From Selaginella tamariscina (Eukaryota > Streptophyta > Lycopodiopsida > Selaginellales > Selaginellaceae), in assembly GCA_003024785.1 (NCBI GenBank), contig PUQB01000081.1:186188-250187 (forward strand): 64,000 bases of DNA. Reading direction: 5' to 3'. A program made the translations under genes and the position numbers. Positions 49,440-61,719 of the stretch are shown here, piece by piece. The notes beneath the pieces are model-generated. The model searched no databases, was not told where the DNA came from, and worked only from the letters and a program-made list of their open reading frames with translations. Position 1 is the stretch's first letter. Each line of letters opens with the position of its first letter.

Positions 49440-51776
49440 AGTTTCACAAGTTTTGGGACCTGGTTTAGCAGGATAATGCCGATGGAAGGCAGCAACTTTG
49501 GAAGAAGCATGGAGTAAGTTGGATGCAGGTTCCCAAGTGTGATCAGTAGGTAAATAACCTTTTCAATCCACCAAGTATTGGAGTTGGCGACGATGAAGAC
49601 GAGAATCAAGGATGGCTACAACTTCGTACTCAGGTTCATTGTCAATGACCACAGGAGGGGGAGGAGAAGAAGCACGACCGGGAAGAGAAGAAGGATGATA
49701 CGGCTCCAACAAGGAGGTGTGAAACACAGGATGAAGTTTCACTTTAGATGGTAACTTGAGTTGGAAAGTTACAGGATTGACCTCCACCACAATCCTATAA
49801 GGGCCAATCGTTAAAAATCCAACTTAGAAGAAGGCATGTTGGTGCGAATATGTCAACGAAGAAGCCACACAAGATCACCAATCTTATATGCAGGTGCCGG
49901 CTGATGGTGAGCATCAGCATGATGCTTGTATCGTTCTTGTGCCTGCTGAAGATGAACCTGGAGATCATCCTGTACCTGACAAAGATGCTGGAGACGATCC
50001 TGTACTGCAGGAGCGGAAGAAGGAGAAGCGGGAGGAGCAAAGTCAAAACGTGGATAGTGGCCTGTAAGAGCAAAGAAAGGTGTCTATCCTGTAGATGCGT
50101 GAATGGAGTTGTTGTAGGCAAACTCCGCCATTGGAAAAAGGTCCAACCAGTTGTCCTGCTGGTAACTGATGAAGCAATAAAGATACTGTTCCAAGGTATG
50201 AATTGTGCGTTCGCACTGCCCATCAGTTTGCAGATGATATTCTGAAGAAGGATCCACTTTAACCTGTAGACTCCGAAGAAGCTCTCGCCAAAACTTGAAC
50301 ATGAATTGTGGACCTCGATCGAAAATAATGCTCTCAGGAAGACCATGATGTCGAAACACCTTAGATCTTCCTCCTTCTCATGGATTCGATGCAGTTCTTG
50401 TGGTGGTTGACCATTTCACCAAGCAGGCTCATTTCCTACCCTGCAACAAGACAGCTACAGGTCAGACAACTGCTAAGTTGGTGATCTGTGTGAGGAAATC
50501 CATAGAAATGGATCTCCAAGGAGCAGAAGGAACAGGAATAGGACGAAGAAGACCAGAGGGTGCATGATGAGGCATCTTCGACCTGTTACAAGTGTCACAG
50601 CTCCGTACAAACCTTTCCATAAAACCTCGCAACCCAGGCCATCAATAGTTGCGAGTCACCAACTCCACTGTCTTGGCCACACCAAAATGTCCTGTAGTCG
50701 GGGTATCATGACAATCCTGTACCACACGAGTCCTGGAAATACCAACAGGAACGTACAGGAGACCTTCCCGGTACAGGAGTCCATCCTGTATGGAGAACAA
50801 TTTGTAGTCTGAACGGGAACTGGAGGAAGAGGAACTTGCAATGTTAGGATGAATGTGTGAGAACACATTCTTTGCCAAGTCGTCTGTAGCCAATTACGAA
50901 CGGATGTCCTGTAGGAGCGTTGAATTTGTTGGAGCCTGATGAACCTGTAGTGCCGCAAGCCGAAAACGATCAGGACCCAACAACACTTGTCTTTGATAAT
51001 CATATGCAGGATCGCCCGGGATCGGTGCAAGGTAAGAGCGCCTAGACAATGTGTCCGCCTTGCAATTCCAAAAATCGGGCCTATAGATGATGACAAAATC
51101 AAAACGTGATAGGAATTCTGCCCACCTAGCCTGTCGCCGACTGAGAGCTTGAGCTGTTTGAAAATACTCCAGGTTCTTGTGATCCGTAAGAACTTGTACA
51201 GGATGCACAGCACCTTCCAGGAAATGCCGCCACTCCTCGAACAAATCCACAATGGCCTTGAGTTCCTTGTCATGAATCTCGTAATTGATCTCCGCTGAAA
51301 GGAACTTATGAGAGTGAAAAGCTACAGGATGAAGCAACTTATTTTCTCCAATTTGTGATAAGACGGATCCTACTGCAAAATCCGAGGCATCTGCTTCCAC
51401 GAAGAAAGGACAAGAAGGGTCAGGATGTGCTAAAATTGGAGCTGTCGTGAAGGCGTCCTTGAGTGTTGTGAATGCATGTTCTGCCTTGACGGACCAAGAG
51501 AAAACCCCTGTGCGCTTGGTGAGTTCTGTGAGTGGAAGTACACGCTTGGAGAAGTCCTGTATGAACCACCTGTAGAAGTTTGCAAAGCCAAGGAAACATT
51601 GTACATCTCGTACAGACTTGGGCCTCTCCCACTCCACGATGGTCTTCACCTTGTGCATGTCCATGGAAATGCCAGCAGTAGAGACGATGTAGCCCAAGAA
51701 CTCCACAGAATCCTTGTCGAAAAAGCACTTCTCCAACTTGGCATACAGGCCATGCTCGCGAAGCTGCTATAGAACT
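49440..51776 (-). pseudogene. B2 partial pol: RNase H, integrase, chromodomain
   Basis: On the minus strand the frame 50894-51736 opens with [17 protein letters not shown] (RT thumb), [17 protein letters not shown], the RNase H segment [17 protein letters not shown] and [14 protein letters not shown]. Integrase follows with an HHCC finger region around 50650-50890, then a 123-bp inverted block (50364-50486), then [19 protein letters not shown] (50084-50359). The chromodomain-side frame 49563-49790 has HPVFHTSLLEPYHP and a YEVVAILDSR segment. The unit stops abruptly in RT, where the middle LTR begins at 51777. Confidence 0.85.
50364..50486 (+). other. 123-bp inversion inside B2 integrase, bounded by GATC
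   Basis: On the plus strand this segment encodes integrase (GFDAVLVVVDHFTKQAHFL) while both flanks encode integrase on the minus strand. The uninverted version is at about 53295-53420 in the right-hand unit. Both breakpoints coincide exactly with the palindrome GATC (50364-50367 and 50483-50486), present at the corresponding places in the uninverted copy. Confidence 0.92.
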
Positions 51777-52363
51777 TGTCAAGCCACGATCCAGGAACCA
51801 AGAAGAGAGCAGGATTCCAAGAACAAGAACGCTTGACTCAGGAGCAGGACCGAGAGCAGGATAGGAATATGAACAGGACGGATCCAGGAGCAAGACAGGA
51901 TCAAGATAGGATCCGGGAACAAGATAGGAGAGCGCAGGACAAGATCCAGGAACAAGACAGAAACAGGACAGGAACAAGACAAGAACAAGACAAGACGAGA
52001 TTGATCGTAGTAAGACTGGTGTTGATAGTAACTGATTGTACAACAATTAGGTCGGAGCTTTTATGCTCACAACTCCAAGAGCTAATCTAGGCATGAGTGC
52101 TAAAAGTGGTTGCATGCATGCAAAAGTGATGCATGCATGCAGAGGCTAAGATGAGTCCACATGTCCCTTATCCTCTAGGCATATCCTGTGGCATATCCTG
52201 TAGGAATATCCTACAACCGTCCTGTGTCCGGAATCCTGGTAGGAATATCCTGTAGGAAAGTCCTGCAACCCATATCCTGTATCGGAATCCTGGAATCCTG
52301 TAGGAAAGTCCTGCAACCCATATCCTGTATCCGGAATCCTGTATTCTGTATCGGGTCGTGACA
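51777..52363 (-). repeat. Family B LTR, middle
   Basis: 587 bp from TGTCAAGCCACGATCCAGG to CGGGTCGTGACA on the plus strand. Its left edge abuts truncated RT of the left unit with no leader. Its right edge is followed by the normal PPT (GCACCTCCTCCC). Confidence 0.88.
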
Positions 52364-52379
52364 GCACCTCCTCCCTAAA

Positions 52380-55300
52380 GACGAGTTCCACGAGTCTTGG
52401 GACCTGGTTTAGCAGGATAATGCCGATGGAAGGCAGCAACCTTGGAAGAAGCATGGAGTAAGTTGGATGCAGGTTCCCAAGTGCGATCAGTAGGCAACCC
52501 TTTCCAATCCACCAAGTATTGGAGTTGGTGACGATGAAGACGAGAGTCAAGGATGGCTGCAACTTCGTACTCAGGTTCATGTCAATGACCACAGGAGGGG
52601 GAGGAGAAGAAACACGACCGGGAAGAGAAGAAGGATGATACGGCTCCAACAAGAGGTGTGAAACACAGGATGAAGTTTCACCGTGGATGGTAACTCGAGT
52701 CGGAAAGCTACAGGATTTACCTCCGCCACGATCCTAAGGGCCCAATCGTTGAAAATCCAACTTAGAAGAAGGCCTGTTGGTGCGAATGTGTCGACGAAGA
52801 AGCCACACGAGATCACCAATCTTGTATGCAGGTGCCGGCTGACGGTGAGCATCAGCATGATGCTTGTATCGTTCCTGTGCCTGTGAAGATGAACCTGGAG
52901 ATCATCCTGTACCTGCCGAAGATGCTGAAGACGATCCTGTACTGCAGGAGCGGAAGAAGGAGAAGCGGGAGGAGCAAAGTCAAAACGTGGATGGTGGCCT
53001 GTAAGAGCAAAGAAAGGTGTCTGTCCTGTAGATGCGTGTGGAGTTGTTGTAGGCAAACTCCGCCATTGGAAGAAGGTCCAACCAGTTGTCCTGCTGGTAA
53101 CTGATGAAGCAACGAAGATACTGTTCTAAGGTCTGAATTGTGCGTTCGGACTGCCCATCGGTTTGTGGGTGATATCCTGAAGAAAGATCCGCTTTAACTG
53201 TAGACTCCGAAGAAGCTCTCGCCAAAACTTGGACATGAATTGTGGACCTCGATCGGAAACAATGCTCTCAGGAAGACCATGATGTCGGAACACCTCGCGG
53301 ATCACCAACTCGGCAGTTGTCTGACCTGTAGCTGTCTTGTTGCAGGGTAGGAAATGAGCCTGCTTGGTGAAACGGTCAACCACCACAAGAACTGCATCAA
53401 ATCCACGAGAAGGAGGAAGATCTGTGAGGAAATCCATAGAAATGGATCTCCAAGGAGCAGAAGGAACAGGAAGAGGACGAAGAAGACCAGAGGGTGCATG
53501 ATGAGGCATCTTCGACCTGCTACAAGTGTCACAACTCCGTACAAACCTCTCCACAAAACCTCGCAACCCAGGCCACCAATAGTTGCGAGTCACCAACTCC
53601 ACTGTCTTGGCCACACCAAAATGTCCTGTAGCCGGGGTATCATGACAATCCTGTACCACACGAGTCCTGGAAATACCAACAGGAACGTACAGGAGACCTT
53701 CCCGGTACAGGAGTCCATCCTGTATGGTGAACAGGTTGTAGTCTGGACGGGAACTGGAGGAAGAGGAACTTGCAACGTCAGGATGAATGTGTGAGAACAC
53801 ATTCTTTGCCAAGTCGTCTGTAGCCAACTGCGAACGATGTCCTGTAGGAGTGTTGAATTTGCTGGAGCCTGATGAACCTGCAGTGCCGCAAGCCGGAAAC
53901 GATCAGGACCCAAAACACTTGCCTTTGACAGTCAAATGCAGGATCGCCCGGGCTTGGTGCAAGGTAAGAGCGCCTAGACAATGCGTCCGCCTTGCCATTC
54001 CGAAAACCGGGCCTGTAGACGATGACGAAGTCAAAACGTGATAGGAACTCTGCCCACCTAGCCTGTCGCCGACTGAGACGAGCCGTTTGAAAGTACTCCA
54101 GGTTCTTGTGATCCGTAAGAACTTGTACAGGATGTGCAGCACCTTCCAGGAAATGCCGCCACTCCTCAAACGAATCCACAATGGCCTTGAGTTCCTTGTC
54201 ATGAATCTCGTAGTTGATCTCCGCCGACAGGAACTTACGAGAGTGAAAAGCTACAGGATGAAGCAACTTGTCCTCTCCAACTTGCGATAGGACGGATCCT
54301 ACTGCAAAATCCGAGGCATCTGCTTCAATGAAGAAAGGATGAGAAGGGTCAGGATGTGCTAAAATCGGAGCTGTCGTGAAACGTCCTTGAGTGTTGTGAA
54401 CGCGTGTTCCGCCTTGTCGGACCAAGAGAAAAGTCCTGTGCGCTTGGTGAGTTCTGTGAGTGGAAGTACACGCTTGGAGAAGTCCTGTATGAACCGCCTG
54501 TAGAAGTTTGCAAAGCCAAGGAAACATTGTACATCTCGTACCGACTTGGGCCTCTCCCACTCCACGATGGTCTTCACCTTGTGCATGTCCATGGAAACGC
54601 CAGCAGGAGAGACGATGTAGCCCAAGAACTCCACCGAATCCCTATCGAAAAAAACTTCTCCAACTTCGCGTACAGGCCATGCTCGCGAAGCCGCTCTAAA
54701 CTAGTCGTACATGCTTGTCATGTGCCGCCTGGTCCTTGGAGAAAATCAAGATGTCGTCGAGGTAGATCACCACAAACTGGTCCAAGAAGTCACGAAAATG
54801 TCGTTCACCATGTGTTGGAACACGCTGGGGCATTGGTAAGGCCGAAAGGCATTACCGTGTACTCAAAATGTCCATACCTTGTACGAAAGGCAGTCTTCCA
54901 CTCATCGCCGGGACGAATCCGTACAAGGTTGTAGGCCCTCGTAAGTCGATCTTCGTGAACACCTTTGCTCCTCGCAGCCGATCGAGAAGTTCCGGGATCA
55001 ATGGCAACGGGTACCGATTCCGAATGGTGACTTGATTCAAACCCCTGTAGTCCACAACCAAACGTAAACTCCCATCCTTCTTCTTGACAAAGAAGATAGG
55101 CTCCTGCAGGGGACTTTGAGTGACGAATGAAGCCGGATGCCAAGTTGTCCTCGATGTACTGACGAAGAACCTCCAACTCTGTGGGTGACAATGCATAAAT
55201 CGGTCCGAATGGTGGAGTCTTTCCTTCCGCAAGATCAATAGGACAGTCGTAGGACCTGTGAACAGGAAGAACTGCAGCCTTGTGCTTGTCAAAAACGTCC

Positions 55301-57297
55301 TTAAAGTCGTGGTACTTGGATGGTAGGGAAGAAGGAGGAGAAGGAGAAGGAAGGAGAAGGAGAAAAACAGGAGTCGGATACAGGAAAGGTAGAAGAGGAC
55401 GTAGGAGTTACTTGAAAGGCAAAAGGTGGAAGGAGCAGGATCAGTGGCGAGTTCATGCATGGTAGTGGTAAGAACTCGGAGAGGAGAAGGAGGGAGCTGT
55501 GACTGAAAAAGAGGAAGGATCTTGGGGGTGGAACAGAAGCAGGGTAACAGAAAGAGGCAGGATTGGAAAAAACCTTGTGGGTGTTGACGAGTGTACAGGA
55601 TTGGAAGAATCCTGTACAGGAGTCCGTGGTTGCACAGGAGTGGGAAACCTGCGAATGTGCTGACGAATCAACAGGAGGTGGATCCTGTTGAGGAGGAACC
55701 TTCGACACTGATACAGGATTGGAAGAACCCTGTACAGGACACCAAACTTACAGGAGTGGAGAGCCTGCGGATGTGCTGAGGAACTGACATGAGGTGAATC
55801 CTGTCGAGGAGGAGTCTTCAACACTGGTACAGGAACAGGCACGGTCAATCCTGTAGCTTGTACTGCCTCAGATACTAAGGATGTATCCTGCACACAGGAA
55901 GGTACAGGATTGATCCTAGCTGTCGGAGAGGAAAACGTGAGCGTCCTAGACCTCCAGTCGATCTGCGGATTTGCAACAACGAACCATGGCATGCCCAAAA
56001 TGATGGGAGTCGACCGAGTCTTGATCAAGTTGAAGGAAATTGAACAGTAATGTGCCATAACTAGGAGAGAGGTTCGGTAGCATGGGTAACTGCGCCAGAA
56101 GCAATCAGACGCCCATCGGCCACCTCTACAGGAACTGCACGCTTCAACTTCACCACCGAAATGCCATGTTGAGTTGCAAAAATGTCATCCATGAAGCATG
56201 CATTTGCACCAGTGTCTAACAGGGCAAACTCCTTAAGCTCTCGATTATTAAGATGAATGTGTATAGGAAACTTAAGTGATGGAATGGTATGAGCAACACC
56301 AATGGAGCTTGCACCTACATCCAACTTCGCGGCTCCTAGACGAAGTGGACATTGAAGTTTTCCGACTGAACTCCAGCTTTAACTTCATGCGTCTTGAACT
56401 TTCTGGCTTTAATAGGACATTTTGCCACTTTGTGTCCTGCTCACCACAATACAAGCACAGGTTCTCACTGCGACGACGTTGCTTCTCAGCAGCGAAAGAG
56501 AGCCACGCTTGGATTTCTCAACCTCCATAGGAACTACTCCAGAAGGTGCAGGAACATGTACCACAGCTGCAGGATTGGTTTGCAGGAACTGCTGACGGGA
56601 TCTTTCCTGACGACGCTCGAACAAACGGTTGTCGCAACGAACAGCTTGTTGCATGATCTCCGCTAATGTTTGGGCATCCGGTAACGTAAGGAGAAGGTCC
56701 TTCACGTCATCCCTCAACCCAAAACGGAAGTGTTCGATCAATGCAGTCTCGTCCCATGGAATGTTCGTGCAAAGTTGCTGAAATTCGGATGCATAGACGG
56801 AAGCTGGTCGGGATCCTTGAGTGAGCTTCCGTAACTTCGTGCATGCGAACGGTACTTATCAGGATCTCCAAAAGGCTTCAAAGGCAGCCACGAAAACCTT
56901 CAAAGTCTTCCATCAATGGGTCGTCACGCTCCAGCAAGGGGGCAACCCAAGCCCGTGGAGATCCACTTAGTAAGGATGCCAAAAGACCCACCTTTTGTGC
57001 ATCAGTCGAGTAGCGCGTGGTTGCATGCGGATCAAGAGCCGGATCTGATTCAGGAAACCTTGGAAATCGGCACGATTGCCACTGAACTTTCTGGCATGCT
57101 AACCTTCGGCTCCGAAGAAAAGTTCGATGAAGAGGGAACCACCGATGCCTGAGAGAGCCTGCGCAGCCTTGGAGGATGCATCAGCAGCTGCATGCCGCAT
57201 TGGTGGAACCTTGCAGATCGGTGACCACTTGGCGCAAAGTGGCCAGCTCATGAAGCAACATTTGGTGCTCGTGTTGAAAGTGCTCAAAATCAGCCAT
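52380..57297 (-). pseudogene. B3 gag-protease-RT-RNaseH-integrase-chromodomain, most complete copy
   Basis: Read on the minus strand, gag starts with ATG at 57297 (MADFEHF). Capsid lies in 56409-56741 (EHFRFGLRDDVKDLLLTLP), and the knuckle CLYCGEQ... is frame-shifted by a lost A at about 56440. Protease FALLDTGANACFMDD lies at about 56185-56225, IILGMPWFVVANPQIDW at about 55975, [15 protein letters not shown] and [10 protein letters not shown] at about 54830-54960, and YLDD at 54753-54764. RNase H lies in 53903-54560. Integrase 53126-53827 has the HHCC finger (CHDTPATGHFG, RNYWWPGL, RSCDTC), MDFLTDLP and VSDRGPQFM. The chromodomain region is 52380-52700. At least five frameshifts are needed, so it is inactive as read, but domains and order are complete. 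Family B has a coding region rich in the hexamer CCTGTA. Confidence 0.85.
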
Positions 57298-57390
57298 GAT
57301 CTATGAAAGAAAAAGGAGGAAAACGAAGGAAAAGAATCAAGGAAAAAAAGTAGCTGAAAACGGAGAGCTATGAAAGCAGTTATATCAAAC

Positions 57391-57982
57391 TGTCAAGCCA
57401 CGATCCAGGAACCAGAAGAGAGCAGGATTCCAAGAACAGAAGGCTTGACTTAGGAACAGGACCGGAGAGCAAAACAGAAACTCAAAACTCAGGCAAGACA
57501 GGAACAGGATAGGATCCGAGAGCAAGACATGAAGGCACAGGACAAGATCCAAGAACAAGACAGAAATAGGACAGGATCCGGGAATAAGACAGGAGCAAGA
57601 CAGGATCCAGGAGCAAAACAGGAGCAGGACAGGATCCAGGAGCGAGACAAGGAGAGAAAAGAAACAAAACAAGAACAAGACAAGAACAAAATTGATCTTT
57701 GTAAGACTGGTGTTGATAGTAACTGATTGTACAACAATTAGGTCGGAGCTTTTATGCTCACAACTCCAAGAGCTAATCTAGGCATGAGTGCTAAAAGTGG
57801 TTGCATGCATGCAAAGTGACTGCATGCATGCAGAGGCTAAGATGAGTCCACATGTCCCTTATCCTCTAGGCATATCCTATAGGAATATCCTGCAATCGTA
57901 TCCTGTATCCGGAATCCCTGTAGGAAAATCCTGCAACCCATATCTTGTTCTGGAATCCTATATCTTGTATCGGGTCGTGACA
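57391..57982 (-). repeat. Family B 5' LTR of B3
   Basis: 592 bp, TGTCAAGCCACGATCC to CGGGTCGTGACA on the plus strand. It is closest in structure to the middle LTR. Confidence 0.88.
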
Positions 57983-57987
57983 CTGGC

Positions 57988-59708
57988 AATACACTAAGTA
58001 ACTATACTACAATGATATATTAATTCCTGAGAAGAATATGGTAAAGACCCATCAAATCAATCTCGAAAGAGCAATATACACTAATAAACTAACACCCATG
58101 ATGCTTGTGTTGTGTTAAAATTTTGAGTTTGACAAGTTGAATAACTCTGAATATACCTAACCATATTAGTATGGATGTTTGGTCAATAAAATAATTGACA
58201 AAGTTTTTACAATACACATTGATGACCAAGATGACCTGTGACTAGAGGAGAGTCGTGATATATCTACAAACAATGTGAAACATAAATAGAAGGTGCAACA
58301 AGTCATAATCAATCTTCACTTTAAAATTTATCTCTATAAAATATAATGGAGTCAAAACTAAGTATGATATTAATGGTTTCTAAATTAAAGGGAAGACATT
58401 ATAAGTGTCTTGTACATGGCTCAAGTTCTTATATAGCTTATAATTGGGTAATGTGAAATCCATAAAAGGTGCTCGCAAAAAGTATTAACTTGAAGACCAC
58501 CATTTGAAATCATAATGTCTTACATGACTTACTAAGTTCTTGTGTTTCAACAAAGAAGTTATTGTAATATAATCATAGTTCAACAATGTCTCATTTTCAT
58601 GTAAATATGCATGATAATTCTCAAAACCAAATAGCAGTAAGACATTCTAATTTAGTGGTTGAGTAGTTTCGTTCAACTATTTAAAGTGCTTGACTAATAT
58701 ATGTCACCCGATGTTGAATTAAAAACTCTTTACATTAGCACACCTTTAAGACTGATATTAAATGCATCCACTAGTAAGATAAATAGTATAATGAAATCCA
58801 AACACTAAAGCACAAAAGGAGTTATTAATAACTTTTTTAATTAATTAATTAATTATTAATACTTTTGTATTAAATGAAAATGTACATGTGAATGAACCAA
58901 CTCCCGAAGAGGAGTAGTCTAATCTAATAAGTGATCAATGAACCGTCATGAATATTACCAAGAAATATAAAATTTTATAAATTATACAAGGATGAGGTAA
59001 CTCCCATATTACACATAATGCAAGTTGTAACTAAAATGGGCATGGCTATAGTCCCATTTCCTAATAATTAGCAATTTTAGCTATTTAATTAGCATTTTCT
59101 AATATTAAAGGAATATTCTTTAGAATATATGTTTGAAAAGAGAATATTCTTTAGAATATTCTATTTTGTATTCTACCCTTTAATAAATTATAGCATTCAT
59201 TGAACAAAAATTAATAACATTATAAAAGTAGAATGTATTAAATTATATAATATATTGCCTAATATAACAATTAAGGAAGAGCATAAGAGGTACATTATAT
59301 AAATATTGATGTTGTTATTAAAATATTAATATTTAAATATAACATTATTAATTAAAAATTTGTAGTAGTAATAATATAAAATAAAATCCTATAATATATA
59401 GTCAATCTTCCATATCATTTTTTAAATTTATATAGTTAAGTATACAATTTGGTACTATTATTAAAGAGTTTATAATAATTATGAATATTAAATATATGAT
59501 ATTTTATAATTTTGTAATTGCTTTAAGCTTCAGAAAACATACATTCCCTTGCAGTTTTGTTAATCGTGACTTTATCAACGCTTCTTGACATCCACCCATA
59601 TCGAATGGATTTAACATTTATAAAACATGCTGGGTCTTTTTGATTGGGAGACCATGTTTTCTCTAGGCATCCATTATATCTTTCGCTCTCCTTCTCGTGT
59701 CGCCTTTT
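57988..59708. other. AT-rich DNA, no recognised gene
   Basis: The left 600 bp has moderate complexity and could be an old retroelement relic, but no domain was recognised. GAATATTCTTTAGAATAT is repeated at about 59108-59160. (TTAA)n-like AT repeats lie at 58828-58860. Confidence 0.5.
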
Positions 59709-61600
59709 TTATGGTTTGAACCATGCAACCTTAACAATACTATTTTTTGTGATTACTTCAGGTGTGTCGATAATTTGACCCATCCAAATAGGCTGATTAT
59801 ATGACGCATCTGGAGTAATGAGAACCATCATTAGTTTTTGAAGATCCTTGCAGCAATCAAAGTATGCTTTAGGTTTTTGGTTCCTTTGTCCAACAAAGTG
59901 TGGGGTTTGCACTTCCACATCACTACTGGCTTCTATGTCGTCTATGCTCAGTGATGTCATTTCAATCTCCTCTCGCCACCTTGTTTTAGGCCAGAAAGGG
60001 TGTTGCAATTCTGTACTTGTGACAGTAGGCCCTTCCAACTCTCGAACAACAGTCTCCCAATAGTTGACCACATGCTTAATAGTCCTGAGTAACCAGTTGC
60101 CTTATCAAAATTCTTTGGCATCGATTTTTGAACCCATGCCACATATTTTTTGATACCATCAATAATAACCTCTTGTTCCTTGAGCTGGGCACTCAATGGA
60201 ATAGGGTCTGGTTGTCCTTCTGGGGAAGTGGCTTTCCATCCTCTCCACTTTTGAAGAGCATTAAGCCCTCTTTCGGTAACCACTCCTGCTCTGATGGCCG
60301 TAACTTGTACTGCATAATAGGTATACCATCTCGTATGGAGAAAAAGAATTGTAGCGGCACAAGGTGACCAACTAAAGAATCACTCCCTTCTTTTATATAC
60401 TCCTTGAGAAATTTTTTGAAGTCTGGCACCTCAGTCACAAGCAAAGCACAACTTTTTTTGGAGATGCAATTTTCAAAAAGATTCATCATATGCGGTAAGG
60501 TAAGTGCACTTGTCCTTTTTATAGAGTTGGAGACCTTGCTGAAGAACGCATCAATATCTTCATGAGTGTGACCAACCATAAGGAAACTGAGCGTGATTGT
60601 TTCAAACACACCTTTGGCAACAAGCATTGACAAGTATGCTAGCACATATCTAGAAAATAAAAGTAAGTATGAGCTTGAGAAACCCTTAAGTAAAATGATT
60701 TACCTATTTTTGTTCTCGCCTGCACAATTATCCATCTGTAAAAGCAAATGACGAGGAAGCTTATTTGATGTTGAGGACACATGTACACTATTTGAGCTAG
60801 ATCCCTCCACTGAACCTGAACTCTCAACAGGGCCATCTGTTTTTTGTGCAGGTTGCTGACAATGCCTCTCATATTCCCAAGTAGCCTCAAGTGCAGACGT
60901 GTTCATGAGAGCATTATGTAAAGGTTGAAGGTGTTGTTTCTTCACTTTGAGATCACTGATAGGACTTGTCTGTGAGTGGGCTTCAAGGTTTCTGAAACAC
61001 ATGGCTAACGACCCAATAGTGAAATTGGAGTCGCTAGACCAATGTGGAAGTGAAAAGTGTCCATATGACTCACAACCGTGTCCATGTGTTAGCACACCTG
61101 TTAAAGAAATCGGAAGTTTCATGACATTTCCAAGGCACTTTGGTGTTGCAAAGAGCTTTGGAATGCTGGTCTTTGAATGATCCATCTTGTCATGGATCAA
61201 GCACAGGTACTCTGATGGGCGTGATACAGAAAGCATGCGGTGTGCATAGTACTGAGACCGACAAGTTTGTTGTGCAATCATGTGGGCCTCCATCTTCCTT
61301 TGAATGGTAGTGATCTCCACCAAGGTTTTTGCACAAGCCTCTGCAGCCTTCAATGATGTACAAGTGTCACATGTATTAAGTTAAAAGGATATTTAAACGG
61401 GATAAATCCCTAACGGAATATATTATAATCCTAATGCATTCCTAAACCCCTAAATTGTAATTTTAAGAGAGAATGTAAGAGAGTGAATCTTATAAGTATT
61501 TTTAAATTTGTTTATAATACTTACTTGTAAACAGCACTGAAGGCGCCGTGCTTTCCTATAAAGAATAGCACCCAATTTAATCTCGCTCCTGAGATGATCA
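59709..61600 (-). pseudogene. DUF7869-type protein, possibly transposase-derived, frame-broken
   Basis: Minus-strand exons are 61525-61600 (SDHLRSEIKLGAILYRKARR), about 60704-61375 and 59709-60649. The exon 60704/60649 junction is a clean GT-AG intron splitting an Arg codon. The second exon has CDTCTSLKAAEAC, LCLIHDKMDHSK and LLLQMDNCAGENKNR. The third has YVLAYLSMLV and VGHTHEDIDAFFSKVS. The DNC..ENKN and VGHTHEDID blocks are hallmarks of the DUF7869 family. Their Asp/Glu/His spacing suggests an RNase-H-like fold, but that is inference. A shift in a CCCC run near 60231 and another near 60085 break the frame before the C-terminal part ending IVKVAWFKP at 59709. I could not find TIRs. It may be a domesticated gene, a decayed mobile element, or an intact gene with assembly indels. 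Confidence 0.6.
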
Positions 61601-61719
61601 CTATGAAGAAAAAAGAAGATTTAAAGAGTGAAAAATACAGAAATGAAGAAACCCTTGCCAGAGAAAGAACCAGATCTGAATTTGAGTAGGAAATTAAATG
61701 CATTTTCAAATTTACATGT

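Larger units (their letters stand above)
48782..57982 (-). mobile_element. Family B composite: LTR - partial pol - LTR - full gag/pol - LTR
   Basis: Three LTRs in the same (minus) orientation lie at 48782-49419, 51777-52363 and 57391-57982. The outermost flanks CTGAC (48777-48781) and CTGGC (57983-57987) agree in 4 of 5 bases. The flanks of the right-hand unit alone (GAACT and CTGGC) do not match. This suggests one insertion locus rearranged into a tandem array, with the left unit having lost gag, protease and most of RT. Confidence 0.8.
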
